Assembly: GCF_009683175.1 (NCBI RefSeq)
Contig: NZ_WKKW01000001.1
Span: 62,001-126,000 of the forward strand
Length of the DNA stretch: 64,000 nt
DNA from: Bifidobacterium asteroides
GTDB taxonomy: Bacteria > Actinomycetota > Actinomycetes > Actinomycetales > Bifidobacteriaceae
Direction of reading: 5' to 3'
Each line of letters opens with the position of its first letter. The stretch's first letter is position 1. The position numbers and the translations under genes were made by a program. Under the pieces are notes generated by a model. It made no database searches. It saw only the letters and a program-made list of their open reading frames with translations, and had not been told where the DNA came from. Shown piece by piece: positions 54,227 through 63,239 of the stretch.

Positions 54227-54516
54227 AGCGACGTAATGTTCAATTAGCCTAAAACAGCAATTACGTTATGCACTCTATTTTGGAATCTTTTTGAAATGGG
54301 CGGGGATGGTTCGATTTATCTTTTACAGTGATTTTAACTGTCTGTCGTTTTCTCTTACATTCTTCTAAGCAGTCGGAATAGACGTATTTTTCTGAAATAC
54401 GTCATCTAATACTGTAAAACTCGCAAATTTGCCTCAAGATTCTCATCATGGTAATCAGCACGCCCCAACTTTACTAGGGTATAAAACCAGTTAAACAATG
54501 ACGACAAACCACATGA
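54227..54516. other. AT-rich gap with a hairpin
   Basis: No gene is supported. GACGTATTT and AAATACGTC form a perfect nine-base stem with a five-base loop at 54381-54403. Confidence 0.45.
54381..54403. repeat. Perfect inverted repeat (nine-base arms)
   Basis: GACGTATTT-TTCTG-AAATACGTC occurs in the AT-rich gap. It could be a terminator for the gene ending at 54226 or a protein site. No T tract is adjacent. Confidence 0.5.
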
Positions 54517-54774
54517 AACTACTGTGGAACAAGATTCGTCTTCAATGGATCGGCCCGCGCATCCGAAATATCAAAAAACTTTGCCTTCCTGCATCGTAAA
54601 GGCGACTTGTTTAGAGTCATTAATCAGGCTCATGCCGTTGCCGTATGTTTTGGTGATTACTTCAAATGCTGTTCATTTGAACTTTGCCCACCTTGTTTGC
54701 ATACTGTCTTATTCCACAACTCTAAGTCATCTAAAGATGTGGAATACGCGATAGAAAAGATCTTCGACCAGTAA
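54517..54774 (+). pseudogene. C-terminal remnant of an unknown protein
   Basis: An 84-codon open frame without a start codon begins right after a TGA at 54514. Its composition is protein-like (SARASEISKNFAFLHRKGDL, FHNSKSSKDVEYAIEKIFDQ). It looks like the end of a larger gene whose beginning was lost. I do not recognise the family. Confidence 0.35.
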
Positions 54775-55175
54775 AGTTGGTGAGATCGGATCACAGCTTT
54801 TCTAGCCCATACCTGGGTTGGTATCAAATATTTCTGGATCCTGCTGGTCTCCCGCAATGATCCCAGCCTCTCCTTTACCCACCTTAATCACCTAAACGTG
54901 TACTACATGCCGCATGCAAGCCTGGCATAGTGAAGAAACGGTTGTATGGCAGCTGCTTGATACGCTTCTACACACTAATTGATTTATTCTTTACTCTTTT
55001 GAATGGCAAAAGGCACAGGCACATTACTTGTATGGAATACACCGAACAAGAATAAAATAAAAGCCTTCAGGCCGTATATGTACCACTCAAAATGCCGAGG
55101 AGTAGGACTATTACCAGTTTTACTGCTTAACTACCAAAGGCAAAACCACATTATCCGTAGTCCAGAGCACCAGAC
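54775..55175. other. AT-rich gap, no gene seen
   Basis: This 400-base stretch lies between the remnant and the end of the large minus-strand gene. No supported frame or clear terminator is visible. Confidence 0.5.
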
Positions 55176-58100
55176 TCAATAATCTATTCCCTCTTTATAC
55201 CTTCTAGCTTGCTCATCTTCATTTAATCCCATTGAGTGATATTCTCTTGCTTGTTTTGTTAGCAGCGCAGCCACATTTGGCCATTGAACATTAATTCTGT
55301 TAGCACATTTTTGGAGTTCATCTTCAAGCTCGTACTCTTGTTTCCCGCCTTCTTCTAAACCACGAAAAAATGCCTCTCTTTTATTGAACAATTCAGTACT
55401 GAAACCTTTATCTAAAAATGTGGACTGAAAGTCTTCTATTACATTACATACTGATTTACATGGCCATGTTCCGTCATCATCAGCAGGAGCGTGAGCCAGT
55501 ACTTTCCCGATATAGTAGTTTCCTTGTTTAATTAGGTTACGCGAGCCCAATATCTTTTGTGCTTCTTGAATCCAGGCTCTGAGTTGTTCCTCGACGATTT
55601 CATTTGACTCATTGACCGCTCCTGGAATCGTTCTCCAAGTATTTAGCAGAAGCCAAGCATTTTCCGACTGTTCTTTCGGAACATTCGGCTGTTTTCCAAC
55701 ATTAGCAGTTTCTGGGTAGACGAGAGAGATTATGTCAGCAAAATAGCGCGGGTTATCAGCGAGTTTCCGGTGTAAAAATAAGCACACACGTCCATCATTA
55801 ATTGCTCGCAAATAGGCCCATTCAAGTTTTTCAAGGCGAGTACGTTCTACACTCTCACTATCTTGGAGGAGTTTTATCAGCACTTCTATTTCAAAACTAG
55901 ATAATGTCTCACTTTCATGATCATGGCATATCAGCAACTTTTCCATAAGATCAGCCGCTAAGCCCGGATCGACTTTAACAGCACCAGCATCACGATACAA
56001 TGCAAGCAATTTGAGAGCGCCCACGATTCGTCCATGACTTGCCAGCTGTTTTGCTGCTTCGTTGGCCAGCATGAAATCGAATCCTAAGTGATTAATTGGA
56101 AACTCTAGCCAATATATCATCTCCACTTCTTTATCATAACTATCAAGAGATGTCCATACTTCCTCGAATTCATTAGAGAGCAAGAGCAAGCGAGCTTTCA
56201 CCGTGTTGGACAAACTATCACTATGCATTATCTCCAGTAGATTGCTTAATTTACCATTAGTTAGCCTATACAAAGCTGAACTCGCAAAATAACATACTTT
56301 GGAAAACTCGCTTTCTAAGAGTCTTGCAATCGTGTGGTCTTGTATCTGTAGGCCGAGGCAAGCAAACGCGTCTCCAACGATCCAAGGGCATTCAACTCTT
56401 TTGGCAAGTCGCAATACGCTCTCCAGACCACCTTCCTCAAAGACCTCACTAATTGCTTCATTTCTGGCTTTTCCTAGAAGCTGCTTTCTATCAATCGACT
56501 GGTTATTATTGTCCAAGACGTAAACCAAACAGTCGTATGTAAATAGCGGGGCTACTTGAACAACAGGATCGACTGGTTCTAACTCTTTCATGACCGATTT
56601 GAAATATTTGATATCTTCGAGAGATAAAGACGATGACACATTTGCTGAAGACTGATATTTTCCGATAAGTTTATAAAACTCCAACCATATCGCATCACGT
56701 GTATCGGTTGGTTTCAACTTAGCTAGACTAAGCCTATTCAAAACAGTATTTTTGCTCTTTTGAGACAAATAAGGCAACTTAGAGATAATCTTGATCCAGA
56801 TTGATGGATCACTTTCAGCAAGGTCAATAGCACAGCCAAGATATACGTTAATATCATCAACGATTTGATTATTGGTCGGCTTACTTGGTGAAGCAGATTG
56901 TCTAAATTCAAACGGCATAATTGTTGAAGTGCTTTCTCCTGCCGTAGGAATGAGAGCAATAACTAGTGATTTACCAACCTCAGGTAGCTTTCTGCAGACT
57001 TTTTGAACGAACGAATGCCTTTCATCTGATAACGCAGCTGTTTGAGGATACCCTACACGCAGAATAGTAGCGAGAGAGTTTAACGGCCGATTAGCGAGTT
57101 TCCCGCCTGGATCGCGATCAGCAAGTAATGCAAGTAACCACATAGCTCTCCCAAAATAATCGGGAATCATTGCCAGACGTTCCAAAGCCCAAAGCACTTG
57201 TATATGCGGGCTGGTAGGTGCCAACCAATTAGATGATTCGTGGAATAATTTATCCATGAATACACCGCTTGGACTTATTGCTCTTTGCAATTCATCCAGA
57301 AACTCTTCAGGTGCCGCCTCAGCAAGTTCCGACAAAACATCATTTATCGAAATCCATATGCCCCCGGTGCAATCGTCATTTGCGAAACGCAGTATATCTG
57401 AAACAACATTGGCCGCCCAATCCGAAAAAGACAGAGAAGGAAAATCGCTTACAGTCGCACTCGAGGAACCTAGCAAGGAAAGTGTAGTACTAATTCCCTT
57501 TCTAAGATCGTCAGATTCTTTCCTCTCCTTTCCATAAATTTTTGCCGCCCATCGCTGATCTTCTGGAAGTGCAAGGGCGGGATTTACTTCTTCCAGTACA
57601 GAACAAACTACCTCTCGAAAGGCATCCAAATCGGATCTTGTTATCGCTTGCAAAAAGCGTTCAGCACTCTCAACGGGTGAAATAACTGCACGCACACTTC
57701 CAAACATTGAAAAAACTGGATTAGCACTATTAGCGTCTTTAAGTAGCGCAGCAGTTAACTCTTCATCGCTGGGGTCTATCACAAAACGGGCAACAACGTC
57801 TGCATCCCCTTTCAGTGCACCGTCCCACCGCCCAAGCATCCATGCTCTTCTAACTAGTTGATTTACATGAGGAGAATTTGAATTCGGTAAGAGCTCATCT
57901 GGAAGAGGTATTAAAGCAATTTTATTACGCAGCAATGGTAAGCTTTTATGTGCCGCACGCGCATACTCCGCTTGTTTTTCATCCGGTATACTTTTTGTTT
58001 TGAAATAGTTTACGGCTTTTTCATACGAGATGTCAGGCAAATTTATTGTTGGTGCGACTTGCTGCACTTTATTTACACCAATAACTATATGGTGTCCGGT

Positions 58101-58940
58101 AAGTAGTTGAGCTTCTCTTACTAGAGCAGCATCTGACAAAAGCACAATTAGATGTTCTGACACTTGTCTTAAATACTCTAGTGCGCTTGCCTCACTAACG
58201 ACCACCGCTTTAGACAGCATTCCTTGCTCATCAGAAAGCAAAGTCGCCGCCACGAATGCAAGACAATCTTCAATCGTGACAGACCGTATTATTATTTGAC
58301 TCGGCTTGCTTTCATTTAGTTTCTTCGTAAGAAGACTTCTTTCATTAGATCGATTACACAAGACAAGCTCAGAAGTAAGTAGATTATCACACGGTTTTCG
58401 GTAGTCATTCCACCAAGTTTCCAGACTGGATAACCCATGAACCGATTTCCCGCACATTTCTGAAAACCACAAATATACCGTTGGAGTTTCCTCAAGCGCT
58501 GTTAATATGTCATCGGCGGTATATACACGGACTTCTTTCCATCTTCCCTCTTTGTTTTTCTCGCGAGCCCAAGCCTGTGCACCCGCCCATCTCCCCAAGG
58601 TAACAAAGACGAAGGTGGTTTCGGATTGGTTTATGCCTAATGGGTTTTTTGTACGCTTGTTATAGTCAGAATTGGCTTTAGCTTTGATACCACGAGATGT
58701 GCCAAATTCCCATACACTGTACCCTGATGGAACAAATGCGTTTCCTTGCCCAGCACGCACTTGACCATCGTATCCACCTAGGTCCGTATCTTCCTCTCCG
58801 GGCATTTTAATAAAAGTGATTGTTTGATTCGACTGCAAGATAATTCTTCTTATCAGGATAGGCAATGTCGAACGAGCTGTAGTTGTTCTTCCAAATGAAT
58901 AAACATCTTTGAGCTGAGCTAAATACGGCAGTCTCCCCAT
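55176..58940 (-). CDS. Large uncharacterised protein with nuclease-like N-terminus (putative defence protein)
   Basis: This 1254-residue soluble protein is AT-rich and unlike its chromosomal neighbours. The first 140 residues look like a restriction-endonuclease-type fold: GGYDGQV (Asp58), VWEFGTSRGIKAKANSDYNKR (Glu78, Lys86/88), a TTFVFVTLGRW strand and VYTADDILTALEETPTVYLWF. The rest, about 1,100 residues, is helical and repeat-like with many conserved-looking Leu/Ala heptads, suggesting a scaffold or sensor. I see no Walker A motif. The start is uncertain; the ATG at 58940 gives the full frame, preceded by CAGGAAGGGAATT. I do not know the family, but size, N-terminal nuclease-like fold and island position fit an anti-phage abortive protein. 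Restriction or STAND-like mechanisms are possible. Confidence 0.7.
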   Translation of the reverse strand: MGRLPYLAQLKDVYSFGRTTTARSTLPILIRRIILQSNQTITFIKMPGEEDTDLGGYDGQVRAGQGNAFVPSGYSVWEFGTSRGIKAKANSDYNKRTKNPLGINQSETTFVFVTLGRWAGAQAWAREKNKEGRWKEVRVYTADDILTALEETPTVYLWFSEMCGKSVHGLSSLETWWNDYRKPCDNLLTSELVLCNRSNERSLLTKKLNESKPSQIIIRSVTIEDCLAFVAATLLSDEQGMLSKAVVVSEASALEYLRQVSEHLIVLLSDAALVREAQLLTGHHIVIGVNKVQQVAPTINLPDISYEKAVNYFKTKSIPDEKQAEYARAAHKSLPLLRNKIALIPLPDELLPNSNSPHVNQLVRRAWMLGRWDGALKGDADVVARFVIDPSDEELTAALLKDANSANPVFSMFGSVRAVISPVESAERFLQAITRSDLDAFREVVCSVLEEVNPALALPEDQRWAAKIYGKERKESDDLRKGISTTLSLLGSSSATVSDFPSLSFSDWAANVVSDILRFANDDCTGGIWISINDVLSELAEAAPEEFLDELQRAISPSGVFMDKLFHESSNWLAPTSPHIQVLWALERLAMIPDYFGRAMWLLALLADRDPGGKLANRPLNSLATILRVGYPQTAALSDERHSFVQKVCRKLPEVGKSLVIALIPTAGESTSTIMPFEFRQSASPSKPTNNQIVDDINVYLGCAIDLAESDPSIWIKIISKLPYLSQKSKNTVLNRLSLAKLKPTDTRDAIWLEFYKLIGKYQSSANVSSSLSLEDIKYFKSVMKELEPVDPVVQVAPLFTYDCLVYVLDNNNQSIDRKQLLGKARNEAISEVFEEGGLESVLRLAKRVECPWIVGDAFACLGLQIQDHTIARLLESEFSKVCYFASSALYRLTNGKLSNLLEIMHSDSLSNTVKARLLLLSNEFEEVWTSLDSYDKEVEMIYWLEFPINHLGFDFMLANEAAKQLASHGRIVGALKLLALYRDAGAVKVDPGLAADLMEKLLICHDHESETLSSFEIEVLIKLLQDSESVERTRLEKLEWAYLRAINDGRVCLFLHRKLADNPRYFADIISLVYPETANVGKQPNVPKEQSENAWLLLNTWRTIPGAVNESNEIVEEQLRAWIQEAQKILGSRNLIKQGNYYIGKVLAHAPADDDGTWPCKSVCNVIEDFQSTFLDKGFSTELFNKREAFFRGLEEGGKQEYELEDELQKCANRINVQWPNVAALLTKQAREYHSMGLNEDEQARRYKEGIDY

Positions 58941-59079
58941 AATTCCCTTCCTGACCTTATGAAACGACTACACCTACGTTACTTCCATACCCCATAAGAT
59001 TTAATACGTGCTTTTCAACGCTGTTTATACGTTAAATCAACCCTTATATGAGCATACGAATTTGCCTATGTCATACTGG

Positions 59080-59516
59080 GGCTTGCTGTCGTCCGCTGCT
59101 CTTATTTGAGCCGCAGTTTATAGCTACCTTTCTGACAAGCTTGAGGTATACCTCAAAGGATCAAAAGCTCTCTTTTTAGCCTTTACTATAGGGGCAGCCC
59201 ATTTCGCGCACATGGCAGTTCCTTCGCCATCGTCGTAGCGATCGGATTCCTGCTCGTCGCAGTGGGCATGAATGGAAGAGGGCCCATAACTTCGAAAGTT
59301 GCGAATAGTTTGATTCCGCCTAATCAGCGCTCTACCGTTCTTAATATTGCGAGCTCGTTGGGAAGCTTGATTGGCATGGTCTGCAACCCGATCATAGGTT
59401 GGAGCGCGGATCGAAATGTCGCAATCACTACCCTTGGGATCGCCGGGATTTTAGTTCTGACTGCCCTCATGCGGTTGCCGATTGCGAACAAATACAAATA
59501 TATGAAGAATACCTAA
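59080..59516 (+). pseudogene. Degraded MFS transporter, C-terminal part
   Basis: Frames here join as an MFS C-terminal half: an upstream piece with YWGLLSSAALI, then a stop, a shifted AVYSYLSDKLEVYLKGSKALF, and finally 59262-59516, which reads PPNQRSTVLNIASSLGSLIGMVCNPIIGWSADRN. Premature stops and shifts show it is dead. The intact MFS gene starts 330 bases downstream on the same strand but is not simply its continuation. Confidence 0.6.
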
Positions 59517-59845
59517 TGGCTGTACGCATATCGAGCAGTAGCACCAACATGGGAAACCTGATATATAAATGCCGCAAAGATGCAGCATGTCGTTTCCAAG
59601 AAGACAAGATTTAATTAAGCAATCCCCGTAGCACTTGAACCTAACCTCGTGGAGCATAAAATGCAGTACTGAGCCGAAGCACGGATTCTACTAGACCCAA
59701 ATTGGCCATTTTGAAATCAAAGATGAACAAGTCACGGATGGCATAATATTATCTATTACGGAATTTGAATTCCACACGATGAAATCCTTGAAGGTTTAAA
59801 CCATTCTGCTGACTGAGCCATCAGTAGACGAAGGATGTATGCCAC
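59517..59845. other. Gap before the MFS gene
   Basis: About 330 bases without a supported gene. The region likely holds the MFS promoter. Confidence 0.5.
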
Positions 59846-61123
59846 ATGTTAAGTAAAGCAGCGACAACATTCGTAGCCCTCAAAGACGTTTTGAGACACA
59901 AACCATTGGTTACATTATCTCTTGGTGCTTTCTTTACCAGTCTTGTCGGTGGAATCGTTAATCTCTTACTGACCATTCATGTATACGATATTTCGGGATC
60001 GTCTCCGTTGGCGGTCAGCGCCCTTTTTTTAGTTACCTTTATGCCAAATTTAATTGTAGCTCCACTGTTTTCTGGCATAGCTGACAAATATAATCGCAGA
60101 ATCGTTTTAGCAGTGGGCGGAACGCTACGAGCTCTTTGTTGTTTGTTGCTCGCATTCAACCATAACATTGCTCTTTCATTTATTCTTGCTTTTGTTATAA
60201 CAAGCATAGCTGCGGTTATGAAGCCGGCGCGATATGCAAAAGCTGCTGAATTAGTTTCAGATTCAAAACTGTCAGTTCTCAATTCTGTTTTATCGTTCAT
60301 GATCAATGCTGCAGGTATCGCCTCTGGCGCCCTCGCCGGTTTGCTCACCAATTTCAACGGTGTCGCTGCATTTGCGGTTGCTGCTTTTGGTAGCTTAATT
60401 GCGGCCTCACTTGACGGTTGCTATTCACATGAGGAGCATAATTCGAAGCGAACTGTCGATTCACACAATGGTTTTCGGGAAAGTCATAGTATTTCCTTCT
60501 GGGTTAAGTTAAAAAGGATAATTTCTTCAACCAACATTCGATTAAAAAATGTTTTTGGACTTATCAAAAAGGAACGACTTCTTGCTGCCCTGTCCATTGT
60601 TGTTCTCGCACTTTGGTTCGGCCTCGGACTACAAGAAACTTTACTCGTCGTTTTCACCCGTACGGTGTTACATGCTCCAAACTCAGTTTACGGGTATTTG
60701 AACACGATTGGATCCATTGGGGCACTTATTGGAGCAGCACTAGCTGCACCTTTTTCCTCAAATACCCGATCAGCAATAAAAAGTTTGTCGATGTCCCTCA
60801 TCGCTTCTGGAATAGCCTTCTGCGCGTTTGCATTGAGCGGTCAATCTCTGATTTTCGCTTTCTGCAGTTTTTTTGTATTTTCTTTATTCTATACAATTGC
60901 CAATGTAATTGAAGAATTACTTGAGCAGGTTCTCTCCCCCAATGAATATAGAGCTTCTGTGATGTCCACTATAGGCGCGGTAGGTACGGTCGGATATCTA
61001 ATCGGAGGATCTCTAACCGGCTGGTTATCAGACTTGGTCGGTCCTACGAATACCGCAATTCTCGCGGCAGTTAGTCTAATAGGCGCGGGAATCTTTGCGG
61101 GATTGACCATGCTTCGATATTAA
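59846..61123 (+). CDS. MFS family efflux transporter
   Basis: The product is a 425-residue MFS protein with twelve helices, of the macrolide-efflux-like MFS_3 type. MPNLIVAPLFSGIADKYNRRIVLAVGG is the A-motif (G-x-x-x-D-x-x-x-R-R), followed by RALCCLLLAFN. A second half includes GYLNTIGSIGALIGAALAAPF. ATG follows AAGGATGTATGCCAC. The gene is low-GC like the rest of the island. Its role in drug or peptide export is inferred from the family only. Confidence 0.87.
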   Translation: MLSKAATTFVALKDVLRHKPLVTLSLGAFFTSLVGGIVNLLLTIHVYDISGSSPLAVSALFLVTFMPNLIVAPLFSGIADKYNRRIVLAVGGTLRALCCLLLAFNHNIALSFILAFVITSIAAVMKPARYAKAAELVSDSKLSVLNSVLSFMINAAGIASGALAGLLTNFNGVAAFAVAAFGSLIAASLDGCYSHEEHNSKRTVDSHNGFRESHSISFWVKLKRIISSTNIRLKNVFGLIKKERLLAALSIVVLALWFGLGLQETLLVVFTRTVLHAPNSVYGYLNTIGSIGALIGAALAAPFSSNTRSAIKSLSMSLIASGIAFCAFALSGQSLIFAFCSFFVFSLFYTIANVIEELLEQVLSPNEYRASVMSTIGAVGTVGYLIGGSLTGWLSDLVGPTNTAILAAVSLIGAGIFAGLTMLRY

Positions 61124-61480
61124 GTAGAAAAGATTTAGTTCAATTTTGTCCAACAAGAAAAAGTAATTATCTGATAATCATAATTCAATATTTAAATAAG
61201 GTATCAACAAGATGTCCGCGGATATACATGCATCCATTTAGAGCTGTATTGACCTTCCTCGTGGTTCTTTGCGTGATATAGCTGTGCTTCTAAGTATGAC
61301 TAGCCGGAAGGGTTGATGACGCATCGGTCAGCCTACCCGCATTGGATTCAGCTACTGCTCACCAAAAAGCAGGTTAGTGCTTGCACGACCGGTACTGTTC
61401 ACAACAGAGCGATCTTGTACGGAAATACATTGATGTAGAGTTGAGGGTTCCACGCCTCACACGGATACAGCCAAGGCAAG
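61124..61480. other. Gap downstream of the MFS gene
   Basis: About 350 bases. I see no supported gene or clear terminator. Confidence 0.45.
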
Positions 61481-61687
61481 GTGGCAGACGCCCTGGACCA
61501 TGCAAGATCCGCAATGTCGAACTGGCTAAATGCAAAGCCTCCGATAGACGTAGCAGTTGCCAATGAGATCTGCGACTATATCGTGTCGGACATCAAGGTG
61601 GTCATCCGCAGGGCCGAGCAACGTATGACGGAAAGCCTAGCCCCTATCCTCTCTGACTGCGGATTTCCTTCGACTCTCAGAAAATAA
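61481..61687 (+). pseudogene. Fragment with XRE-like helix-turn-helix
   Basis: A 68-codon frame from a GTG with AAGGCAAG before it; codons just upstream are open too. The sequence GYSQGKVADALDHARSAMSNWLN (starting a few codons before the GTG) matches the XRE HTH pattern (lSq.kvA.aLg.srs.vs.WLn). The remaining helices end IRRAEQRMTESLAPILSD. It is probably a truncated regulator but might be a functional small protein. Confidence 0.4.
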
Positions 61688-62026
61688 GAAGGCGGCTTAT
61701 GTGCTTGGACACAGTCAAGACCGGCGACCATCCACTGGCAGCACACCGACGCCACTAGAACAAGCGTTTACGGCCTGCGCCTGAAACGCCGTACAAGGCA
61801 CGAAACCGCGCTGAAGCCCGCCAACCCCTCGAACATCGGATCGTCTGCGAACCCGACGTCAGCCTCCAAATCAACCAGGGCTACCAGTGCTACCAGCCCA
61901 TACCCATTCGAACCAGACGCGCTGCAAAGCACGAACCTGCCCCCCCCCCCCCACAGGCACGACCATCGTACAGAATAAATGGTAGCCTGCTGGTAGTCAT
62001 AGAGGATGAAGAAAGAGGGATAAGTC
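61688..62026. other. Region upstream of the Ltp gene with a poly-C tract
   Basis: After a TAA the plus frame continues open with a Ser/Thr/Pro/Ala-rich reading and meets a 13-C run at 61940-61952 and then a stop. No start codon links this reading to a gene. The Ltp ATG follows 74 bases after the run. Confidence 0.45.
61940..61952 (+). repeat. Poly-C tract (13 C), candidate slippage site
   Basis: Thirteen consecutive C bases lie 74 bases before the ATG of the Ltp-repeat gene, between the end of a Ser/Thr/Pro-rich reading and the leader. Changes in length would alter promoter spacing or leader reading frame. Long homopolymers are otherwise rare in this window (the 12-G tract is the other). Confidence 0.85.
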
Positions 62027-62902
62027 ATGTCCAACGCTGAACAGACCCCACAGACCCCCCAGACTCCAAAGACCACACAGACCCCGCCGACACCCGTGCC
62101 CCCGTGGATGCAGCCGCCGGAGGAAAAGCCGTTTTACAAGCAGGTCTGGTTCTGGGTCGTCATCGCAGTCGTTGCCATTCTTGTTTTTGCCGCAACCGCA
62201 GGATCAAACATCAAGTTGCCAATCAGCGTCCCCAAGATCGAGACAGCCGGCATATCACAGCAACTGAACAAGATGAAGAAAACTATAAAAGCCCCTAAAA
62301 AACCTGCTAACCCTGACTCTGACAATCACAAGGCGGCTCTGGCTCAGGCGCAAGACTACTCTGAGCTTCTGTACAAGAGCAAGCAGGGCATCTACGATAG
62401 GCTTACGAGCGTGGATAAATTCACGCCCGAGGCCGCCCAGTACGCCGTAGACCATCTCAAAGCCGACTACAACGCCAATGCCCTTGCCGAAGCCAAACAC
62501 TACCAGAAAAGAATACACATGAGCAAGCGGGGCATCTACGATGAGCTCACCAGCGAGGATAAATTCACGCCCGAGGCCGCCCAGTACGCCGTAGATAACC
62601 TCCAAGCCGACGACAACGCGGCTGCTTACGCCAGAGCCAAAGACTATTTGGAAACAGTACACGAGAGCAAGGAGGACATCTACTACGAGCTCACCAGCGA
62701 GGATAAATTCACGCCCAATGTCGCCCAGCACGCCGTAGATAGCCTAAAAGCCGACTACAAGGCCACTGCTCTCGCCGCAGCCAAAGACTACCAGAAAATG
62801 CACATGAGCCCAGCAGAAATCCAGCATCAGCTCGCCAGCCCGTACGGAGGTAAGTTCACCCCCGAAGAAGTGGCTTACGCTATGCAGCATCTCAATCAGT
62901 AA
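62027..62902 (+). CDS. Membrane-anchored Ltp-repeat protein (superinfection-exclusion type)
   Basis: This 291-residue protein has a cytoplasmic Pro/Thr/Gln-rich N-terminus (TPQTPQTPKTTQTPPTP), one membrane helix at about residues 41-58, then an external linker. Four repeats of about 47 residues follow (about 101-147, 150-194, 199-243, 247-291), with the pattern A...Y......S+..IY..L.....FTPE.A.YAV..L. This repeat is the Ltp domain (PF07553-like) of host-cell-surface-exposed lipoproteins, some phage-encoded ones of which block phage DNA injection. Here the anchor is a helix, with no lipobox cysteine. The ATG follows GAGGGATAAGTC. A terminator follows at 62920. A poly-C tract is upstream. Confidence 0.85.
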   Translation: MSNAEQTPQTPQTPKTTQTPPTPVPPWMQPPEEKPFYKQVWFWVVIAVVAILVFAATAGSNIKLPISVPKIETAGISQQLNKMKKTIKAPKKPANPDSDNHKAALAQAQDYSELLYKSKQGIYDRLTSVDKFTPEAAQYAVDHLKADYNANALAEAKHYQKRIHMSKRGIYDELTSEDKFTPEAAQYAVDNLQADDNAAAYARAKDYLETVHESKEDIYYELTSEDKFTPNVAQHAVDSLKADYKATALAAAKDYQKMHMSPAEIQHQLASPYGGKFTPEEVAYAMQHLNQ

Positions 62903-62919
62903 CCAGATCCCAACGGATC

Positions 62920-62945
62920 AGCCCCACTCCGGCGGGGCTTTTCCT
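62920..62945 (+). terminator. Intrinsic terminator after the Ltp gene
   Basis: GCCCC and GGGGC (62921-62925 and 62934-62938) form a stem followed by TTTTCC, about 20 bases after the stop. Confidence 0.8.
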
Positions 62946-63011
62946 TTGCGGGAACCTTTGTCACACGAATGTCACACAAAATCAAGTTTTAAGCAAACTT
63001 CCCGAGTAATG

Positions 63012-63046
63012 GAAAAGCCCCGCAACCTTTGTGGCTGTAGGGCTTC
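63012..63046 (-). terminator. Likely terminator of the interrupted tRNA gene
   Basis: On the minus strand AAGCCC and GGGGCTTTTCC pair (arms at about 63040-63045 and 63013-63021). It lies just after the tRNA CCA end, the normal position for a tRNA terminator. Confidence 0.6.
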
Positions 63047-63050
63047 CGTG

Positions 63051-63098
63051 TGGTGCGCCAGACAGGATTCGAACCTGCAACCTGCTGATCCGTAGTCA
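63051..63098 (-). other. 3' half of tRNA-Arg(ACG), attachment site of an integrative element
   Basis: The minus strand from 63098 to 63051 has the anticodon stem-loop CTGACTACGGATCAG (anticodon ACG), a T arm with GGTTCGAATCC, an acceptor strand CTGGCGC and encoded ACCA. No 5' half follows upstream on the minus strand, where AT-rich sequence lies instead. This is what remains after a tyrosine integrase inserts an element into the 3' end of a tRNA gene. The integrase starting at 63240 points away from it. The full tRNA should lie at the far right end of the element. Confidence 0.8.
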
Positions 63099-63239
63099 GC
63101 TGTATAATAAGAGGAGATTTGGGAACAGCTCCTCAAGAATGGCGGAATATCAACAGTTATAGCACAACTAATGTGTTACTGATACACTACTGAGGGTCAG
63201 TTCTATGTCCTAAATATATCCAACAAAATAGGAGGACGG

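Noticed and set aside
55176-58940. Avs/STAND NTPase identity for the 1254-residue protein
   Set aside because: I found no Walker A motif in the sequence. CGKS near residue 163 is not in a Gly-rich P-loop context, so a STAND call is not justified.
61768-62076. Minus-strand 102-codon frame over the poly-C region
   Set aside because: It mirrors the TPQTP repeats and the C run. It has no ribosome site or domain.
63051-63120. Complete tRNA gene
   Set aside because: Only the anticodon arm, T arm and acceptor 3' strand are present. The 5' half does not pair with the acceptor.
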